DNA from: Brevibacterium sp. 239c
GTDB lineage: Bacteria; Actinomycetota; Actinomycetes; Actinomycetales; Brevibacteriaceae
Assembly (NCBI RefSeq): GCF_900169365.1
Contig: NZ_FXZH01000028.1
Span: 1 to 42,769, forward strand
Direction of reading: 5' to 3'
Length of the DNA: 42,769 nucleotides
A program made the position numbers and the translations under genes. The notes beneath the pieces are model-generated. The model ran no database searches, was not told the origin of the DNA, and saw only the letters and a list, made by a program, of their open reading frames with translations. Numbering within the stretch: position 1 is the stretch's first letter; the number at the start of each line of letters is the position of its first letter. This document shows positions 1 through 7,076 of the stretch, one piece after another.

Positions 1-117
1 CGGGCTGCCCACCCTGAACGGTTCGGCTCTGGCAAGGTCCCAAAGGCACTCGACCTGCCTGAGACCGCCTGGATCAACAAACCCGAAGAATCAGTCGTCG
101 ATCAGCAAGCCGCCTAA
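1..117 (+). mobile_element. IS3-type transposase, C-terminal end only
   Basis: The frame open from base 1 to the TAA at 115-117 ends in a sequence with HPERFGSGKVP and then TAWINKPEE. This is the usual C-terminus of IS3-family integrase-type transposases (OrfB). The rest of the element lies outside the window to the left. Its right terminal repeat should lie between about 118 and 165, before the 3' end of the TPP enzyme gene, but I could not fix its edge without the other end of the element. Confidence 0.75.
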
Positions 118-169
118 CTCCCTTTGGCCTCATTCACCTTGACAACTTCCGTGCTGGCGAAACCCCGTG

Positions 170-1891
170 CTAGTGGCTACTGAAGGCTTCCTGCAGCCAC
201 CAGGCTCCCCCATCCGACGAGATCTGAGCGTCGATGATCAACGGGCAGGTGGGATTACTCGCCACCCAATCGGCAACAGAGGAAAGAGAAGAGAGCTCCG
301 TGACGGTGATGGCCTCAGCACCGAACCCACGCGCAATGCGCGCGATATCCGTGCGTTCGAACGTAACGGCGTCCATAGATGGAGTCACCGCCTGCGACCC
401 GAAGTGATGCACCTCGGCGCCATAAGCCGCGTCGTTGTACACGATGCAGACCAAAGGCAGTCGCAGTCGCACAGCCGTCTCCAGGTCAGCGATGGCCATG
501 TGGAATCCACCGTCCCCGGTGCCGAGCACGGGAAGCCGCCCTGGCTGAGCCAGGGCGGCACCGATTGCTGTGGCCAGTCCAAGACCGATCGACTGGAACG
601 CCTGAGTAAAGCAGAAACCCTTCTCGTCGGGCACCCCGAGGAACTGCGCCGGGTAACCCATGAAATTTCCGGAGTCGACGGACACGATACGTTCGCTCGG
701 CAGAATCTCGTCGAGTATCAGCGTGAGAGCACGCGGTTCGACACCCGTGCTGGACGTCTCCCCTTGATCGACCGGTTGTTGACGCCAATCCCCGATGGCA
801 ATCGAGGCTCTAGCCTCGTCACTGCGATATCCAGTTCTCGGTGCGTCTCCGTGTCTGGCTTTCCACATGTTCTGGGCTGCCTGCGCCGTCGCGCCAGCGT
901 CACCGATCAGAGCCAGGTCAATGGTCCGGTATCTGCCGGGTGCAATTGGGTCAACGTCGACCTGGACAATTCGTGCGCCATCGCCGAGCAGCCGCCCCTG
1001 TCGCGTGGTCCAATCATTGAGCGCGCAACCGAAGCTCACGATCAGATCAGCATTGCCAATAAGCTCAGCGGTGTTCGGCGAGGAGAATCCTCCAGAGATC
1101 CCGAGGTTGAATGCCTGTCCCTCGTACCCCACCGTGTTGAACAGCCCTTTCGCAACCGCAGAGGTAGCCAAAAGCGCACCCGTGAGTTCAGCGAGTTCGG
1201 CGATCGCTTCACCCGCTTGTCGGCCACCCCGGCCCACGATGAAAACTGGTCGTTGAGCCCGGTCGAGTTCCGCAATCAGAGGCTCGATGTTGCTCGGAAC
1301 AATCGGAGCCCTGGTCAGCTGCTCTAGCATCCGGTCGACGGACTCATCGACCCCGGCTGCGGTCGCAACCGGGCTCGATTGCAAATTGAGCGGCATGCTC
1401 AGTACAACGGATTGCCTATCGACGACAGCCTGATGCCACGCTCGGAGAACGTCGGTGAGCACGGTGTCTGCTCGATGCAGACGATGTGGCATCGCACCGA
1501 CCGAGACAGCGAATGCATCCTGGTCGATGGTGAAGTTCGAGTGCACATCTCCCTGTGCAGGCTCAGCGGCCAGCAGCACCAGAGGAGTCCGAGACTTGGC
1601 GGCCTCGCCGAGGCCGGTGGCAGTGTTCGTCAACCCGCAGCCCTGGTGAACGCTGACCAGTGCCGGCACATCACTCATTCTCGAGTGTGCATCGGCCATG
1701 GTGACAGCGCCGCCCTCGTGCCTGGCTGCGAAATACTGCACACCGGAGGCGACAAGTTCGTTCGTCACGTCGAAATTTCCAGAACCCACGACTCCGAAAC
1801 AATGGGTGGCGCCAAGTCGAGAGAGCGTGCGAGCGACAACCTGGGAGCCGATCAGGAGCATGCTATCCGCGCCTTCGACCGCTTCCGTCAT
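170..1891 (-). CDS. Thiamine-pyrophosphate-dependent decarboxylase, acetolactate-synthase/benzoylformate-decarboxylase superfamily
   Basis: A 573-residue TPP enzyme with the full three-domain length. The N-terminal domain has the conserved cofactor-activating glutamate (Glu59 in AARHEGGAV). The C-terminal domain has the TPP/Mg motif beginning GDGGF and ending VYND. Enzymes of this family decarboxylate 2-keto acids such as benzoylformate, pyruvate and oxalyl-CoA. The ATG overlaps the stop of the cyclase-family gene by four bases (ATGA), so the two are translationally coupled and probably act in sequence. With an isatin-hydrolase-like partner, a fitting substrate is isatinate (2-aminophenylglyoxylate), giving a 2-aminobenzoyl compound that feeds the CoA ligase further along. 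No IlvN-type regulatory subunit is nearby, which argues against branched-chain biosynthesis. The family call is firm; the substrate is inference. Confidence 0.85.
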   Translation of the reverse strand: MTEAVEGADSMLLIGSQVVARTLSRLGATHCFGVVGSGNFDVTNELVASGVQYFAARHEGGAVTMADAHSRMSDVPALVSVHQGCGLTNTATGLGEAAKSRTPLVLLAAEPAQGDVHSNFTIDQDAFAVSVGAMPHRLHRADTVLTDVLRAWHQAVVDRQSVVLSMPLNLQSSPVATAAGVDESVDRMLEQLTRAPIVPSNIEPLIAELDRAQRPVFIVGRGGRQAGEAIAELAELTGALLATSAVAKGLFNTVGYEGQAFNLGISGGFSSPNTAELIGNADLIVSFGCALNDWTTRQGRLLGDGARIVQVDVDPIAPGRYRTIDLALIGDAGATAQAAQNMWKARHGDAPRTGYRSDEARASIAIGDWRQQPVDQGETSSTGVEPRALTLILDEILPSERIVSVDSGNFMGYPAQFLGVPDEKGFCFTQAFQSIGLGLATAIGAALAQPGRLPVLGTGDGGFHMAIADLETAVRLRLPLVCIVYNDAAYGAEVHHFGSQAVTPSMDAVTFERTDIARIARGFGAEAITVTELSSLSSVADWVASNPTCPLIIDAQISSDGGAWWLQEAFSSH

Positions 1892-2700
1892 TGTGCGCCT
1901 CCGGTGGAGCCATCGACCAATGCGAAGACGCGCGCAGGAGACCCGGTGCCCCCAGCGATGGGCAGCGGGGCGATCACGACGATCGCGCCTCGCGACGGCA
2001 ATTTCTGCAAGTTCCTGAGCGAAGTGATCCCATATTTGTCGTGGCCGAGCAGATGGTAGTGCATGGGAAAGGCCGGCTCGAGCGCCGCTGCCCCTCCAGC
2101 GTCTATACCGACAGTCTCGACACCAACACCGGAGATCTCAGATCGTTCCGCCAACCATCGGGCGCATTGAGAGGTGAATCCAGGGGTGTGCGAGCCTCCA
2201 TCGTATTTGTTGAGGAAGTCCTGTCGGTCGCCTGCACGGGAGTCCCAGCCTGTACGCACCAGGACCCAGCAGTTGTTTGGGAAAGCGCCATTCTCCTCTT
2301 CCCAGGCTTCAATATCGGCGGTATCGATAAGAAAGTCGGGATGCTCATTCGCCTGCGCAGAGAAGTCGAGGACGACTGCTGGTCCGATGAGGCGTGCGGG
2401 CTCCACCTGCGAAACGTCCTTACCGTCTCGTCCAGAAATCCAGTGGATGGGCGCGTCGATATGGGTGCCGATGTGTTCACCGGTATGGATGTTCGCGTGC
2501 TTCCAATACGGTCCACGATCGTCGTATTCGGCCTGATTGTCGATCGAAAAATCAATGAGGTTATTGAACGGGTCCGGCAGCTCCAGGGTGGGGGTGCTGC
2601 TCGATAAGGGCGCAGTCAGATCAACTATCCGGAGGTCCCCGTCGCCTAACGCTTGAGCCAGCGTGGCAGTGGCTGATTCAGCACCTACAGTTTGAGACAT
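1888..2700 (-). CDS. Cyclase-family metal-dependent hydrolase (isatin hydrolase / KynB-type fold)
   Basis: A 270-residue protein of the cyclase family (Pfam04199), which includes bacterial kynurenine formamidase and isatin hydrolase. The metal-binding signature HxGTHxDxPxH is intact as HIGTHIDAPIH at residues 76-86. The chosen ATG at 2700 has AAAGGAG seven bases upstream; a longer open frame to 2739 has no ribosome site. Family members open amide or lactam bonds with a bound Mn or Zn ion. The gene is first in a two-gene unit with the TPP decarboxylase, which overlaps its stop. That pairing favours ring opening of isatin to isatinate followed by decarboxylation over hydrolysis of N-formylkynurenine, since no kynureninase or tryptophan dioxygenase is present. 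The exact substrate is inferred. Confidence 0.82.
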   Translation of the reverse strand: MSQTVGAESATATLAQALGDGDLRIVDLTAPLSSSTPTLELPDPFNNLIDFSIDNQAEYDDRGPYWKHANIHTGEHIGTHIDAPIHWISGRDGKDVSQVEPARLIGPAVVLDFSAQANEHPDFLIDTADIEAWEEENGAFPNNCWVLVRTGWDSRAGDRQDFLNKYDGGSHTPGFTSQCARWLAERSEISGVGVETVGIDAGGAAALEPAFPMHYHLLGHDKYGITSLRNLQKLPSRGAIVVIAPLPIAGGTGSPARVFALVDGSTGGAQ

Positions 2701-2866
2701 TGATAAGCTCCTTTGCTTGAACACGACTGCAATTGACACATAGTGCTAGCGGTTTGATAAGCGAGTGCGCGGTTGGTTTGAGCGTCAAAAGACTACCGCC
2801 TAACGGAGTCTCCGTGACTCAGCGACCTCAGTAAAGTGCCGGCACACGGCAGAGACCTGAACGCTC

Positions 2867-4318
2867 TCAGCCGCTGAAGCTGAACTTCTTCTGCAGACTC
2901 CGTGCTGTGCGATCCGGGTTGAGCAACACGACAGAGAGCAAGCCGACACAAGTCAGATAGATCCCGATGAGGATGAACGACGAGTTCATTCCGTCGGCCA
3001 ACCGACTGGCCATCTCTGCCGTGTCGCCAACGCCCTGCGGGTCTGCCGAATAGCCTGCCCTATCCATGAACACCCCCACCATCGCCGGAGCAATGACACC
3101 GCCGATCGAAGCGAACCCGGTCAGCGTCGCCATCACTGCAGCTCGCTGCTTCGAACAGACACAGAACGCGATTGCTGTGGGAGCCAGTGGATAGATCAGC
3201 GCGAGCCCAGCACCCACAGTCAGGAATCCCACCGCACCATACCCGTGCATATGCGGGAGAATTGTGAAGCACAATCCGGAGATCAGCAGAGTCACACCGA
3301 ACAAGGCACCCATTGCCCAGCGGACTGTAACTCCTCGTTTCATCAAATACCGAGAAGCGAACCCCAAAATCAGCAATGCGCCAGCTCCGACTATCCAAGG
3401 AAAAGTCGAGACGAGTCCGATCATTTCCGGCTTCAGATCGACAACCGAGGACAGATACTTCGGCGACCACGTTGACAGGAATCCTTGAGCCCAAAAACAA
3501 CCAGCGCCCGCCAGCAGCGCGACGAGAAACATCCACGATCCCAAAACTCGGCGTATGGGAACCATTCTGAGAAGGTCCGAATAGTCGGCAATACTGGGTT
3601 TCGCGTCCAGATTCGCCTCACCTCGCGAATCCGTATCGGGCCCGGCATTCACCTCGGCGTCGGCCTTCTCTGCAGGCGCGCTAGCGTGACCGTAAGGACC
3701 CTCTCGTCCGAATATCAGCCAGGCCAGACTCCACATGAGTCCAACGACTCCGAGGAGCCCAAAGGCCCATCGCCACCCGAGGGCGGGATTGGCGATCACC
3801 CATGCCAGCAATGGCGCAGCAATGATTGGACCAATTGCGGACCCGGCTGCAACTACGCTGCTCGGAAGACCACGTTCTTTCGGGCTGAACCATGCCTGGG
3901 CGTGTTGAAGGGAAATCGGGGTGGCCGGCCCTTCGGCTGCGCCCAGAAGAATTCGCGTGACGAGAAGCACCGCAGCTCCTCCCCCGAAGAGCATCGGAAA
4001 CTGCAGCACAGCCCACGAGACTCCCATTGTCAGTAGGATCCACCGAGTTGGGACCTTTCCTGCGATGAAACCCACCGCTATTCCGGCAATGGAGAACAGG
4101 AAGAAGAAGGCGCTCCCGATGAAGCCGAACTGGCCTGATGTGAGACCGAGTTCCTTCATTGCCGGGCCTGCGACGAGGCCGATGACCGCTTTGTCAGCAA
4201 AATTGATGATCTGGAACGCAACGAGGAGTCCCGTGACGATCCAGGCACGCCGGTTCATCCGCCCCTTGCGCACTGCCGCACGCAGGGTGTGATCGGCTAG
4301 GTCCTCATGTGTGGTCAT
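2867..4318 (-). CDS. MFS transporter, anion/aromatic-acid type (ACS-like)
   Basis: A 483-residue membrane protein with about twelve hydrophobic segments and a long charged loop near the middle (about residues 205-245, rich in Ala, Glu and Asp), the usual break between the two six-helix halves of the major facilitator superfamily. The first helix contains FQIINFADKAVIG, in the style of the anion:cation symporter subfamily that carries organic and aromatic acids. Its ATG overlaps the stop of the metallo-beta-lactamase-fold gene (ATGA), so it is second in that operon. It probably imports the starting compound of the pathway or an intermediate. Specificity cannot be read from sequence. Confidence 0.85.
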   Translation of the reverse strand: MTTHEDLADHTLRAAVRKGRMNRRAWIVTGLLVAFQIINFADKAVIGLVAGPAMKELGLTSGQFGFIGSAFFFLFSIAGIAVGFIAGKVPTRWILLTMGVSWAVLQFPMLFGGGAAVLLVTRILLGAAEGPATPISLQHAQAWFSPKERGLPSSVVAAGSAIGPIIAAPLLAWVIANPALGWRWAFGLLGVVGLMWSLAWLIFGREGPYGHASAPAEKADAEVNAGPDTDSRGEANLDAKPSIADYSDLLRMVPIRRVLGSWMFLVALLAGAGCFWAQGFLSTWSPKYLSSVVDLKPEMIGLVSTFPWIVGAGALLILGFASRYLMKRGVTVRWAMGALFGVTLLISGLCFTILPHMHGYGAVGFLTVGAGLALIYPLAPTAIAFCVCSKQRAAVMATLTGFASIGGVIAPAMVGVFMDRAGYSADPQGVGDTAEMASRLADGMNSSFILIGIYLTCVGLLSVVLLNPDRTARSLQKKFSFSG

Positions 4319-5388
4319 ACCGTCACCTCCACGGCACCGGAATTATGTGCGACCGCTTCGCCGATTGCCGTCTCTCTGGGACTGATTCTGTAGACATCAT
4401 TGTCTTCAGCGATCATGACTTCCCTGTCGTAGTCTTTCCGCACCGTTGAGAGCATGGCCGCGAGGTCCGCAGCCCCCGGGGTGTTCGGTACAACATGGTG
4501 CAGCACCAGCGACTTAGCACCGGAGAGCCTGGCAACCTGGCCGACGTCCATGTAACTCGTGTGCGATTCGCGAAGGTGAACTTCAATACCATCGCGAGTA
4601 GGACCATCAGGAAATGTGCTGAGAATTCCCGGGAGGTCGATGACTTCGTGAAGCAGCAGGTCGACGTTGTGAGCAAGTTTCATGCAGTTCGTCGAGTAGG
4701 CGGTATCACCCGAGATCGCGACTGATCCATATTTGGAATCAATGCGAAATCCGAACGCGGGGAAACACAGGCGATGGTCGACGAGGATAGCCGAGATCGT
4801 GACCAGCTCGTCCGAAAAGACCACAAAGGGCTCCATTTCGGGGTGGCGATTGTCAACGGCGTCGGCGGCCGCGGCGTCCGGTATCTCAATATTGTGCGCG
4901 CGAATCCACTCGTGAGGCTCCGTTCGCTTCTCGTCAGCCATCCGTATCGCAATGTCGGAGGCAAAGACTTTGTCCAGCAATGAGTCGACGATGTCGGTTG
5001 TGCTCGACATGCTCCGGCCATTGAGCTGGGCTGTCAACGCTCGTTCGTGATCGCCGTCCAGTGCTGGAATACGCTCAGGCTTTCCCGGACCGAACACATT
5101 GATCGGCGCACTGAATGACTCGCCGGGAACCTGCCACCCGGTGCTGAGATACGAACCGAGATCATAAATGTGGTCAGAGTGATGATGTGTCAGGAATACC
5201 CCTCGCAGATCACCCCAGCCTGCGTGCCTGCGATAATTTCGAATACTCCCCATCCCGCAGTCGAAAAGGTAGGTTGCACCATCGACTCGAACTGCGGTGC
5301 TGGTCCCAGCCCGGGAGCTCGAAACGATAGGCCCTCCGCCAGTGCCAAGGGTGTGAACGCTCATTCCGTCCAGTGAGTCTGAAGTCAC
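4315..5388 (-). CDS. Metallo-beta-lactamase-fold hydrolase (RNase Z/arylsulfatase-like branch)
   Basis: A 357-residue MBL-fold protein. The zinc motif is HHHSDH at residues 68-73, the following metal aspartate is in the block ISGDTAYST, and a late histidine is in VLHHVVPN. The overall form resembles the RNase Z/arylsulfatase branch, but here it sits in a catabolic operon. The GTG at 5388 is preferred because AGAGG lies seven bases before it; an ATG at 5364 is the alternative and a longer frame reaches 5427. The gene leads an operon with the MFS carrier (4-base overlap) and is divergent from the cupin gene. It probably hydrolyses an ester, lactone or sulfate of an incoming aromatic compound. 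Its substrate is unknown. Confidence 0.78.
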   Translation of the reverse strand: MTSDSLDGMSVHTLGTGGGPIVSSSRAGTSTAVRVDGATYLFDCGMGSIRNYRRHAGWGDLRGVFLTHHHSDHIYDLGSYLSTGWQVPGESFSAPINVFGPGKPERIPALDGDHERALTAQLNGRSMSSTTDIVDSLLDKVFASDIAIRMADEKRTEPHEWIRAHNIEIPDAAAADAVDNRHPEMEPFVVFSDELVTISAILVDHRLCFPAFGFRIDSKYGSVAISGDTAYSTNCMKLAHNVDLLLHEVIDLPGILSTFPDGPTRDGIEVHLRESHTSYMDVGQVARLSGAKSLVLHHVVPNTPGAADLAAMLSTVRKDYDREVMIAEDNDVYRISPRETAIGEAVAHNSGAVEVTV

Positions 5389-5473
5389 GATGGAACCTCT
5401 CGTAGGTAGCGTGCATCTACGGGGCAATGGTCAAGGCGGTCTAGCTCACGCCAAGATGCTGCGCCGCGTCAGA

Positions 5474-5493
5474 GTTCGGCCTCATCACCGAAC
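5474..5493. promoter_or_regulatory. Inverted repeat in divergent promoter region (possible operator)
   Basis: GTTCGG and CCGAAC form 6-base arms separated by eight bases, within the 218-base gap between the divergent MBL-fold and cupin genes. Such a site could serve a regulator of both operons. It is short enough to occur by chance, and it does not match the inverted repeat upstream of the FAH-family operon. Confidence 0.25.
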
Positions 5494-5606
5494 GTGCTCC
5501 AGATCATATACAGTTATTTTCACGGTCGCAATACCTGTTGCATATCTATGGTCGGCTCTGGCATGCTGAGTGCACCAGCACCGACACACCGACGAAGGAG
5601 TCGAAC

Positions 5607-6095
5607 ATGGAATCACAACTTGGCCAAGAGATTATTCTCGGAGACCTGCCCAAGGGCATCACTCTGGCAAGCGAGGCAATGGGGAACAAATCTTGGAATG
5701 TCCTCGGTCATACCTACCTGTCAAAGGTTGACGGACCGAACAGCTTCGCTTGGCTGTCTTTGGACCCGGCTGACACCGGAGTTCCACCACACGTTCACCC
5801 ACTGCAAGACGAGCACATCTACATTCTCGAGGGCATATACACCCTGTATCTCGACGGTGAGTGGATGAAGGCCGGTCCTGGCGACACCGTCCGCATGCCG
5901 AAGGGCCTTCCGCATGCCTACTATGTCAAAGGCAACGAAGCTGCAAAGTCGCTGTTCTGGGTCAGTCCTGCAGGGCAGCTGGCTACGCTGTTCGATGAAC
6001 TCCATAACGTCTCCGATCCCGAAGAAGTCGTAAGACTTTCTGCACAGCGCGATGTGAACTTCCTACCGCCAGGCAGCGTCCCCGGAGCCGACTAA
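5607..6095 (+). CDS. Cupin-domain protein (quercetinase-like single cupin)
   Basis: A 162-residue single-cupin protein. Motif 1 is present as PPHVHPLQDEHIYILEG with likely metal ligands His62, His64 and Glu69; motif 2 ends in LPHAYY with His103. The start at 5607 is well supported by GAAGGAG six bases upstream. Proteins of this type include quercetinase-like dioxygenases and small-molecule binding cupins. The gene is divergent from the MBL-fold/MFS operon and is followed 85 bases later by an alpha/beta hydrolase, so it belongs to the same catabolic island. A ring-cleaving or isomerising role is possible but not shown. Confidence 0.78.
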   Translation: MESQLGQEIILGDLPKGITLASEAMGNKSWNVLGHTYLSKVDGPNSFAWLSLDPADTGVPPHVHPLQDEHIYILEGIYTLYLDGEWMKAGPGDTVRMPKGLPHAYYVKGNEAAKSLFWVSPAGQLATLFDELHNVSDPEEVVRLSAQRDVNFLPPGSVPGAD

Positions 6096-6180
6096 TCACC
6101 AAATTTGAGGTAGCGGCTTACCGCTGGTATCTCCACCTTCAGCTTCGACGCCCGCTATTGAGTGAGCTTCGAGGCTGAAG

Positions 6181-6969
6181 TTGTGTGAAGGGTCAGTACC
6201 CGAAACATATCCACCTCTCGGCTACACGATGCGGAAAATGAACACTGAAGAACTCGGAGCGCAACGATCGCTCCCGTATGGAAATGACGAAGACCAGGTC
6301 TTCGACCTCTGGCTTCCGAAGGGCAATCACATCCGCGGTATCGCGGTGTTGGTCCATGGCGGATATTGGCGTCGGCGTCTCGACCGATCCCTGATGGCCC
6401 CTATGGCGAAACTGCTTGTCGCCGATGGATGGGCAATCGCCAACGTTGAGTACCGGCGAGGCCCAGACAGCCCTTGGCCGATCCCGTCGATCGACGTTCG
6501 CACCGCCGTGCGGGAGATCCGTGCAGTCGCGGCCACAGAGTCAATTTCGGGGCCACTCATCTTCATCGGACATTCTGTCGGAGGCCAACTGTGTCTGCTC
6601 AACTCCGATTGTTCGGATGCGTTGGTGGCATTGGCGCCCGTTACCGACACTGCGAGAGTGTATGCCGAGGGACTGGGCGACGGGGCTGCCCGTGAGTATT
6701 TTCAACAATCTCCCAATGAGGCGCCAGATGTCTATCGAAGTTCATCGCCTATATGCTGCGCGCCCCCTGAGGTGCCCACTTTGCTGGTGCAGGGCAACGA
6801 CGATGACCGTGTTCCGCCTGAGCACACAATGAGGTTCGCAGACAGGATCCGCCCCACGACCGTTGTCGACCTGCACTGCTTCGAACAACTTGGGCATATC
6901 GAACTCATAGAGGCTGGTTCAGAGCATTGGGATTCCACCTTGCGCTGGATGAATGCGCTGACGCTATAG
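6181..6969 (+). CDS. Alpha/beta hydrolase, kynurenine-formamidase/esterase-like
   Basis: A 262-residue alpha/beta hydrolase of the HGGxW type. The oxyanion-hole motif HGGYW is at residues 59-63, the nucleophile elbow GHSVGG has Ser132, and the acid and base are probably the aspartate in NDDDRVP and the histidine in LGHIEL. This pattern is seen in kynurenine formamidases and related arylamide or ester hydrolases. The TTG start at 6181 has GAGG six bases upstream; ATG codons at 6229 and 6238 lack a good ribosome site. With an amino-aromatic pathway around it, hydrolysis of an N-formyl or N-acyl anthranilate-type compound is an attractive guess. It ends just before a strong bidirectional terminator. 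Confidence 0.8.
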   Translation: MCEGSVPETYPPLGYTMRKMNTEELGAQRSLPYGNDEDQVFDLWLPKGNHIRGIAVLVHGGYWRRRLDRSLMAPMAKLLVADGWAIANVEYRRGPDSPWPIPSIDVRTAVREIRAVAATESISGPLIFIGHSVGGQLCLLNSDCSDALVALAPVTDTARVYAEGLGDGAAREYFQQSPNEAPDVYRSSSPICCAPPEVPTLLVQGNDDDRVPPEHTMRFADRIRPTTVVDLHCFEQLGHIELIEAGSEHWDSTLRWMNALTL

Positions 6970-7032
6970 TCGTTGAGGTTCCCAGCAGAGTTTCCAGAAG
7001 CCTGCTTTTGAAACGCAACCTAACATCTGAAT

Positions 7033-7070
7033 GCGACTAGGGCCGTCCTTAACAGGACGGCCCTAGTCGC
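7033..7070. terminator. Bidirectional intrinsic terminator
   Basis: Perfect 17-base arms (7033-7049 and 7054-7070) around a four-base loop, lying between two convergent genes that end at 6969 and 7077. The GC-rich stem can end transcription from both sides. Confidence 0.85.
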
Positions 7071-7076
7071 TTCTCA

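Noticed and set aside
167..1327. Long plus-strand open frame of 386 codons opposite the TPP enzyme
   Set aside because: It is antisense to a gene with complete TPP-enzyme motifs, has Arg/Ser-rich composition and no family pattern.
170..1891. Acetolactate synthase large subunit (ilvB)
   Set aside because: No small regulatory subunit or ilvC nearby; gene is coupled to a catabolic cyclase-family hydrolase.
2725..2760. TTGACA-17-GATAAG plus-strand promoter-like pair upstream of the cyclase gene
   Set aside because: It points antisense into the MFS gene with no plus-strand gene to serve; probably chance.
1888..6969. Kynurenine pathway (two formamidase-like genes)
   Set aside because: No tryptophan 2,3-dioxygenase or kynureninase is present; both hydrolase families have many other substrates.
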